Shown here: in pieces, positions 59,049 to 64,000 of the stretch
Layout of the letters: every line of letters starts with the position of its first letter
Position numbering within the stretch: position 1 is the first letter of the stretch
From: Paenibacillus agilis
GTDB taxonomy: Bacteria > Bacillota > Bacilli > Paenibacillales > Paenibacillaceae
Assembly (NCBI RefSeq): GCF_007786455.1
Contig: NZ_VNJK01000001.1
Location: forward strand, 854,476-918,475
DNA length: 64,000 bases
Direction of reading: 5' to 3'
The notes under the pieces: model-generated
What the model was told of the DNA's origin: nothing
Seen by the model: the letters and a program-made list of their open reading frames with translations, nothing else
Database searches by the model: none
Program-made: the position numbers and the translations under genes

Positions 59049-59480
59049 ATGGCCGTTATTAGAGCGAACTCGGAGGATGTTAGGCTGCTGGCGCGTCTTA
59101 TGCGTGCAGAAGCGGAGGGTGAAGGCGAGCAAGGAATGATGATGGTTGGAAATGTGGGTGTGAATCGCATACTGGGTGACTGCTTGGATTTTTTGAATAT
59201 AAGATCAGTGAGTGATATGGTTTATCAAAGCCCAGGCGGATTTGAGGCTACCCAGAAAGGCTATTTCTATCAAAAAGCCCGAGATCGTGATATTCGTTTA
59301 GCACAGCGAGCCATTAACGGAGAGCGAGTATGGCCAGCTTCGTATGCATTGTGGTTTTTCCGGCCTGCTGGGGATTGTCCGCCTACGTGGTACAATCAGC
59401 AAAACTCAGGGCGATATAAAGCGCACTGCTTCTTTACCCCGACGGGTGAAGATTGTCCTAAAGTGTACAACACATATTAA
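59049..59480 (+). CDS. cwlJ: Spore cortex-lytic enzyme CwlJ
   Basis: 143 residues. Starts MAVIRANSEDVRLLARLMRA-like, then AEAEGEGEQGMMMVGNVGVN with the catalytic-type Glu of the SleB/CwlJ hydrolase_2 fold, and ends FRPAGDCPPTWYNQQNSGRY with conserved CFFTPTGEDC. CwlJ degrades the cortex during germination and responds to Ca-dipicolinate. It needs GerQ for localisation, encoded 83 bases downstream. No signal peptide, as in other CwlJ proteins. Confidence 0.92.
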   Translation: MAVIRANSEDVRLLARLMRAEAEGEGEQGMMMVGNVGVNRILGDCLDFLNIRSVSDMVYQSPGGFEATQKGYFYQKARDRDIRLAQRAINGERVWPASYALWFFRPAGDCPPTWYNQQNSGRYKAHCFFTPTGEDCPKVYNTY

Positions 59481-59563
59481 TAATTAGGCTAACTCCATAA
59501 GTGTGCATGAAAATGACAGCAGTTAACTATAGAAGCTAGTGAAGATTGAAGGGAGAGAGTGAA

Positions 59564-60061
59564 ATGAATAACGTAAATTACGGTTACCCTGTACAGCAAG
59601 GTAATGCTGCAGGTCAGATCGGCAATGGTAAACCAAATGGATACTGGGGTGGAGGTAATGGAGGAGCTGTACCATACTTGTCTCCTCAGCCACAAGTAAC
59701 GGTGACACCACCTCAATTTCAGCAGCAAACTACGGTTATTCCTCCGCAAGTGAGTAGTGGTGCTGTGATGACCCCAAGCGGTGCAGTCGTACAAACGCAA
59801 AACTTGGAACAGTCCTTTGTAGAAAACATTTTGCGTTTGAACCTTGGCAAGGTAGGAACGTTCTATATGACGTACGAGAACAACTCTGAATGGAACGCGA
59901 AAATCTTCCGTGGTGTGCTTGAGGCAGCTGGACGCGATCATATCATTATTAGTGATCCTGCAACGGGACAGCGCACATTGCTGCTTATGGTGAACCTGGA
60001 TTACGCTACTTTCAATGAACCGCTTGTATACCAAGGCATACCAGGCGCTCCAACAAGATAA
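59564..60061 (+). CDS. gerQ: Spore coat protein GerQ
   Basis: 165 residues from ATG 59564 after GGGAGAGAG; the in-frame ATG at 59546 has no site. N-terminal part rich in Gly, Pro, Gln, Tyr, then the conserved domain SFVENILRLNLGKVGTFYMT, FRGVLEAAGRDHIIISDPAT and ending FNEPLVYQGIPGAPTR. GerQ is an inner-coat protein cross-linked by transglutaminase and required for CwlJ function. The pair fits an operon expressed in the mother cell. Confidence 0.92.
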   Translation: MNNVNYGYPVQQGNAAGQIGNGKPNGYWGGGNGGAVPYLSPQPQVTVTPPQFQQQTTVIPPQVSSGAVMTPSGAVVQTQNLEQSFVENILRLNLGKVGTFYMTYENNSEWNAKIFRGVLEAAGRDHIIISDPATGQRTLLLMVNLDYATFNEPLVYQGIPGAPTR

Positions 60062-60146
60062 GTTTAGCAAGAAAAATAGCGTAGTTCGCACATAACGGCC
60101 CTTTGGTATGTCAGCACATGCTCACGTTCCGGAGGGTTTTATTTAT

Positions 60147-60320
60147 GTGTGTTTAAAGATAGAAAATGTATATCAACATCCGTTAAAGCTGCAAGAAATA
60201 AAGCAGGCGATGCGCAAATTGGCTAAGCCGCAGGCAACTGCTCTTATGGTAGATGATGTCGTGGATCAGCTTATAGTAGGACAGGCTACAAAGCCATGCC
60301 GTACGTATCAATATTGCTGA
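60147..60320 (+). CDS. Small hypothetical protein
   Basis: 57 residues from GTG 60147 with GGAGGG ten bases upstream; ATG 60108 is an alternative. Reads KIENVYQHPLKLQEIKQAMR, then LAKPQATALMVDDVVDQLIV. Mostly helical. Unknown, and it may be non-coding; gap to the terminator 60382 fits. Confidence 0.4.
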   Translation: MCLKIENVYQHPLKLQEIKQAMRKLAKPQATALMVDDVVDQLIVGQATKPCRTYQYC

Positions 60321-60381
60321 CGTACATAATACGGAGACATGTTTAGCATAGATTGAGTTACAACTGTATCCGTTATAAGAG

Positions 60382-60427
60382 AAAAGGGATCGAATGACCA
60401 GTGTGACTGTGTCATACGATCCCTTTT
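60382..60427. terminator. Bidirectional terminator
   Basis: AAAAGGGATCG (60382-60392) pairs with CGATCCCTTTT (60417-60427). Serves the rightward gene(s) and the end of the leftward sulfate operon. Confidence 0.88.
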
Positions 60428-60438
60428 GAACGATCTGG

Positions 60439-61338
60439 TTATAAATGCTGCTGTTCGCGTCGCTTGCGATCGAACCAATGCTGAAGCACTAACGTGAGGC
60501 AGGCGACAAACACAAGTATGGAAGCGACTGCAAAGGCAGCGGAGAACTGATACTCGTTATAGAGAATTTCAATATGCAGCGGTATCGTATTCGTTTCTCC
60601 GCGGATATGGCCCGAGACGACTGAAACAGCGCCAAATTCGCCGAGTGCTCTTGCATTACAAATGATAATGCCGTACAGCAGCCCCCATTTCATATTAGGA
60701 AGCGCAATCCGCCAGAACAGCTTCCAGCCGTTAGCACCTAATGTAATGGCTGCCTCTTCCTCTTGAATCCCTTGTGTTTGCATGAGCGGAATCAGTTCTC
60801 GTGCTACAAACGGGAACGTAATAAACAGTGTTCCCAGCATAATGCCAGGCCAAGAAAAGATGATAGCTATGCCGTTTTCCTGCAACCAGGGCCCGAACCA
60901 TCCCTGTGCACCAAATAACAGCACAAACATAAATCCAGCAATGACAGGAGAGACCGAAAAGGGAACGTCAATCAAGGATACGAGCAATTGCTTGCCGCGA
61001 AAGCTAAACTTTGTTATGCACCAGGCGGCTGCGATACCGAATAAAGCGTTAAGCGGTACGACAACGGCTACCGTCAGTAAAGACAGTTTGATGGCCGCCC
61101 AAGCATCTGGATCTTCCAGTGCAGCTAAATAAACATCAAAGCCGCGTTTGAACGCTTGCGAAAATATCGTGATCAGCGGCAAAATCAGCATCACAATTAC
61201 AAATACGAGCACAATTCCAATTAATGTTCGCCTTACCCAAGCAGGCTCACTTGTGACAGAGCGATATGATGATGAACGCCGTGATGCAATGGACGATGCT
61301 GCTTGTGCTGATGGAAGTGGTTGTTGAGAGATAGTCAT
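60439..61338 (-). CDS. cysW: Sulfate ABC transporter permease CysW
   Basis: 299 residues from ATG 61338 (site GAGGT). Six hydrophobic spans; the EAA loop EEEAAITLGANGWKLFWRIA-LP (about 190) contacts the ATPase. LGEFGAVSVVSGHIRGETNT is the CysW signature. With CysT it forms the membrane channel of the sulfate/thiosulfate importer. Last gene of the minus-strand operon. The ATPase gene cysA is not present after it; a terminator follows directly. Confidence 0.92.
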   Translation of the reverse strand: MTISQQPLPSAQAASSIASRRSSSYRSVTSEPAWVRRTLIGIVLVFVIVMLILPLITIFSQAFKRGFDVYLAALEDPDAWAAIKLSLLTVAVVVPLNALFGIAAAWCITKFSFRGKQLLVSLIDVPFSVSPVIAGFMFVLLFGAQGWFGPWLQENGIAIIFSWPGIMLGTLFITFPFVARELIPLMQTQGIQEEEAAITLGANGWKLFWRIALPNMKWGLLYGIIICNARALGEFGAVSVVSGHIRGETNTIPLHIEILYNEYQFSAAFAVASILVFVACLTLVLQHWFDRKRREQQHL

Positions 61339-61386
61339 AAGCATGTACCTCATTAGTGTTATACTTTTGAATTACGGTTTAACAGG

Positions 61387-62244
61387 CTATAGGGAACCCC
61401 AGCGTCTTGTAAAGCTCCATTGAATAACATTCATCAATAGCAGGAGCACAAATGCGATCACGAGCATAACAAGAGCAATGGAAGTGGCACCAGCGTAATC
61501 GTACTGCTCCAGCTTCGTCATCATTAGCAATGGTGCGATTTCGGTTTTGAACGGCATATTGCCTGCAATAAAGATGACAGAACCGTATTCCCCTAAGCCT
61601 CTAGCAAAGGCTAGCGCGAACCCAGTCAGCATGGCAGGGAACAGCTGCGGCAAAATAATACGGATGAACGTACGCCAGCGATATGCGCCTAATATGGCAG
61701 CTGCCTCTTCAACATCATGATCCCATTGCTCTAATACCGGCTGTACTGTACGAACGACGAATGGCAGCCCAATAAACGTCAATGCGATCGTGATGCCTAC
61801 TACGGAATATGCGCTCGGTATATTTATTGCATACAGCCATTGGCCGATCCAGCCATCTTTCGCATAGATAGCGGTTAATGCGATACCGGCAACTGCTGTT
61901 GGCAGGGCAAACGGCAGGTCGATGATGCCGTTAACGAGCTTCTTGCCTGGGAAGTTGTAGCGCACGAGCACCCAGGCGATGATGAAGCCGAAGACAACGT
62001 TAATTAGAGCAGCTGTCAGCGAAGTTAAGAAGCTAATTTTATAGGCGGCTATCACACGTTTATCTAATATTAATTCCCAGAAGGTATCCCAGCTCATCTG
62101 CAAGGAATGCAGAACAATCGTAGCGAGCGGTATCAGTACAAGGAAGGATAAATAGATAAGGGTGAAGCCCATGGACAGTCGAAAGCCAGGCAGGACGCTT
62201 TTGGCGTTCCTGCTCGGCTTAAGTTGGGAGTTTAATGTAGACAT
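61387..62244 (-). CDS. cysT: Sulfate ABC transporter permease CysT
   Basis: 285 residues. Six membrane spans, EAA loop VEEAAAILGAYRWRTFIRII-LP (about 188), and ARGLGEYGSVIFIAGNMPFK typical of CysT/CysU. Partner of CysW in sulfate uptake. Located between the binding protein and cysW. Confidence 0.92.
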   Translation of the reverse strand: MSTLNSQLKPSRNAKSVLPGFRLSMGFTLIYLSFLVLIPLATIVLHSLQMSWDTFWELILDKRVIAAYKISFLTSLTAALINVVFGFIIAWVLVRYNFPGKKLVNGIIDLPFALPTAVAGIALTAIYAKDGWIGQWLYAINIPSAYSVVGITIALTFIGLPFVVRTVQPVLEQWDHDVEEAAAILGAYRWRTFIRIILPQLFPAMLTGFALAFARGLGEYGSVIFIAGNMPFKTEIAPLLMMTKLEQYDYAGATSIALVMLVIAFVLLLLMNVIQWSFTRRWGSL

Positions 62245-62288
62245 AGACGTAACCTGCTTTCTATCAAGCGTGATGATTCGGTAATGCC

Positions 62289-63359
62289 CTATTTGGCATA
62301 AATTTGATCAAAAATACCGCCATCAGCAAAGTGCTTCGCCTGCGCAGCTTCCCATCCACCAAAGTCTTTATCGATGGTTAGCAATTCAATGTTCGGGAAC
62401 TTGCTTTCATGTTTCTTCGCAACCTCTTCAAGGCGAGGGCGGTAGTGATGTTTCGCTACAATCTCTTGTGCTTCCTTTGTATACAAATACTTCAGATACG
62501 CTTCCGCTACTTTTCTCGTACCGCGTTTATCAACGATGTTATCAACGACAGCAACGGGAGGCTCAGCTAAAATACTCAATGAAGGTACGACAATATCAAA
62601 CTGATCTTTGCCAAGTTCATTTACCGCTAGGAACGCTTCATTTTCCCAAGAGATCAGAACATCACCAATGTTGCGTTCTACGAAGGTAGTCGTGGAGCCG
62701 CGTGCACCAGAATCCAATACTTCAACTCGCTTAAATAAGGATTGTACGAATTGTTGGGCAGCAGCTTCATCATTGTTGTTGTGCTTTAAGGCGTAGCCCC
62801 ATGCAGCAAGGTAATTCCAGCGCGCACCGCCGGATGTTTTTGGGTTAGGAGTGATAACGGAAACGTCATCGCGTATGAGATCATTCCAGTCTTTAATTTG
62901 TTTAGGGTTGCCTTTGCGTACTAGGAAGACGATCGTGGAGTAGTAAGGAGCGCTGTTGTCTTCGAAGGATTTCTGCCAGTCCTGCTTCAGAAGCCCTTTC
63001 TTCTGTATAGCGTTAATATCATAAGCAAGTGCAAGTGTCACGACATCTGCTTGCTGTCCGTCGATGACGGAACGAGCTTGTTTGCCGCTGCCGCCATGCG
63101 ATTGTTTAACGGTGACATTTTGACCGGCTTCCTTCAGCCAGTGAGCAGCAAATGCTTTGTTATACTCTTCATAAAATTCACGAGTTGGATCGTAAGAAAC
63201 ATTTTGAATTTCAATTTCCGTCTTCGTTTGCTCTGCACCGCTCCCGGCTTGATTGTTTGTGCTCTTACTACCGCATCCTGCGAGCAGTGTGGCTGTTAAG
63301 CCAATTAGTAAAAGGGAAATAACAGCTAGTTTAAATTTTCTTTTTTGTTTTGCGATCAT
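62289..63359 (-). CDS. sbp: Sulfate-binding lipoprotein
   Basis: 356 residues. N-terminal signal with lipobox LLAGC (Cys about 29). The mature part starts [20 protein letters not shown], the hallmark of sulfate-binding proteins, with [20 protein letters not shown] and [20 protein letters not shown] around the ligand site. It captures sulfate outside the membrane for CysTW. Overlaps yezD by 29 bases. Confidence 0.93.
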   Translation of the reverse strand: MIAKQKRKFKLAVISLLLIGLTATLLAGCGSKSTNNQAGSGAEQTKTEIEIQNVSYDPTREFYEEYNKAFAAHWLKEAGQNVTVKQSHGGSGKQARSVIDGQQADVVTLALAYDINAIQKKGLLKQDWQKSFEDNSAPYYSTIVFLVRKGNPKQIKDWNDLIRDDVSVITPNPKTSGGARWNYLAAWGYALKHNNNDEAAAQQFVQSLFKRVEVLDSGARGSTTTFVERNIGDVLISWENEAFLAVNELGKDQFDIVVPSLSILAEPPVAVVDNIVDKRGTRKVAEAYLKYLYTKEAQEIVAKHHYRPRLEEVAKKHESKFPNIELLTIDKDFGGWEAAQAKHFADGGIFDQIYAK

Positions 63360-63594
63360 GAGAGAGAACCCCTTTCTCTTTAACAGATGATAGTGAATCG
63401 CTCAAGTCGTATCTATGGCGTTCTAGGCGGTCAATTTGAACGATGCGTCCATCATGTATGACGATATTAAGCGAACCATAACGAAGGTCATTCAAATGTT
63501 CTGCTATGCGAGTGAGCCAAACATCTACCTGCGGAAATGATTCGGTTGACCATTCAGTAGTGCTATCATTTTCTCGTTGTGGTGATATGCTCAT
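63331..63594 (-). CDS. yezD: YezD family protein (DUF2292)
   Basis: 87 residues from ATG 63594 after GAGGAGGG; upstream in-frame starts have no site. [20 protein letters not shown] and [19 protein letters not shown] match DUF2292 (YezD), a small family found next to sulfur uptake genes. Role unknown. First gene of the operon yezD-sbp-cysT-cysW. Confidence 0.85.
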   Translation of the reverse strand: MSISPQRENDSTTEWSTESFPQVDVWLTRIAEHLNDLRYGSLNIVIHDGRIVQIDRLERHRYDLSDSLSSVKEKGVLSHDRKTKKKI

Positions 63595-63742
63595 CGTAAA
63601 CCCTCCTCTTTCATCCATGAAAATTAGCCAAGACACCCTTTTTCAATTCATTCTTACTGCGTTTGAGTAGCGTGAGTATCTCCGGTGATCCGGTCGATGT
63701 GGAATTAAATAAAACAATTCCGATTGAGTTACTATGTTATTG

Positions 63743-63776
63743 GAATGTATCTTATCAAGTGTAATATGGGGTGTCA
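63743..63776 (-). promoter_or_regulatory. Sigma-A promoter of the sulfate operon
   Basis: Minus strand TTGACA (about 63776-63771), 17-bp spacer, TAAGAT (63753-63748). The 150-base leader before yezD contains GGAATT words and no recognised S-box riboswitch. CymR-type regulation is possible but not shown. Confidence 0.7.
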
Positions 63777-64000
63777 ACGCTTCTGTATCGAAACATAAAC
63801 TTATTCTCATAATGCAAAAAAGAACCTCACATCATTGGGCAGCAAACCCAATTTTGAAGCTCTATTCTTCCTATAAAGCCATTTCTTTAATTCAATTTGT
63901 TAAAATGTTCTAAGATAAAGGGGGTGGAGTTGGAAGTGCTCATGTTGTTGGCATACATACATATTCATATGTAGATAAACAAATAAATACATAACTAAAT
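63777..64000. other. Gene-free end of window
   Basis: No supported gene. A small hairpin ATTGGG/CCCAAT followed by TTTT (about 63834-63855) may be a terminator. From 63931 there is GGGGGTGGAGTTGG before a 16-codon frame that stops at once; nothing more can be said. Confidence 0.35.

Noticed and set aside
63595..63760. S-box (SAM) riboswitch expected before a sulfur operon
   Set aside because: The leader of yezD-sbp-cysTW shows none of the conserved S-box core words and no anti-terminator/terminator pair.

Overview
The window is a piece of the chromosome of a spore-forming member of the Bacillales, probably Paenibacillaceae-like, judging from gene content rather than any search. Host genes sit at both ends: a DUF2161 protein, prkA, a repeat-rich probable coat protein, two azoreductases, cwlJ-gerQ and a sulfate-transport operon. 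Between them lies one complete-looking prophage of about 53.3 kb, from about 1449 to 54731.

The prophage lies exactly inside prkA. Codons 1-287 are upstream (590-1450) and codons 288-631 are downstream (54730-55764). The junctions share the 4-base core ATGA, and precise excision would restore a 631-codon reading frame. The rightmost phage gene is a large serine recombinase whose 3' end runs into attR. The reconstructed attP has 9-bp inverted arms (TTATCAGTA/TACTGATAA) around the core. The arrangement resembles skin in sigK and SPbeta in spsM, so developmentally regulated excision is worth testing.

Left phage half (1789-26777, + strand): a sigma-region-4-like regulator, then a consensus promoter, a highly structured leader with a terminator, and the late genes. 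These follow the PBSX/skin order: terminase, portal, head morphogenesis, scaffold, decoration, capsid, connectors, contractile sheath and tube, tail chaperone with an A AAA AAC slippery site, tape measure, baseplate, fibre, XhlA-like protein, holin and amidase endolysin with a probable internal start. Several terminator-like hairpins lie inside this operon, which suggests antitermination.

Middle (26889-30083): an accessory block. A minus-strand set of small genes, two of them tiny membrane peptides, diverges from an XRE regulator. Two face-to-face promoters overlap three copies of a 17-bp GACCCG-N5-CGGGTC operator. This second switch is separate from the phage immunity switch.

Right phage half (30404-54728): a PAPS-reductase-like protein; a LexA-type cleavable repressor with five operators (GTTAC-N6-GTAAC) and a divergent Cro-like gene; then replication and recombination genes. 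These are a SbcC/Rad50 ATPase split into two genes, SbcD/Mre11, a RecU-like nuclease, an SF2 helicase, an AEP primase fused to an AAA+ helicase, a family A DNA polymerase, a DUF1599 protein and a Spo11/TopoVIA-like TOPRIM protein. The same operator recurs over the -10 region of four other early promoters, so one repressor probably controls the early regulon.

Right flank (55765-64000): the coat-like repeat protein, duplicated azoreductase genes with an MhqR-like operator, cwlJ-gerQ (germination), and yezD-sbp-cysT-cysW on the minus strand. No tRNA, rRNA, CRISPR array or insertion sequence was recognised.
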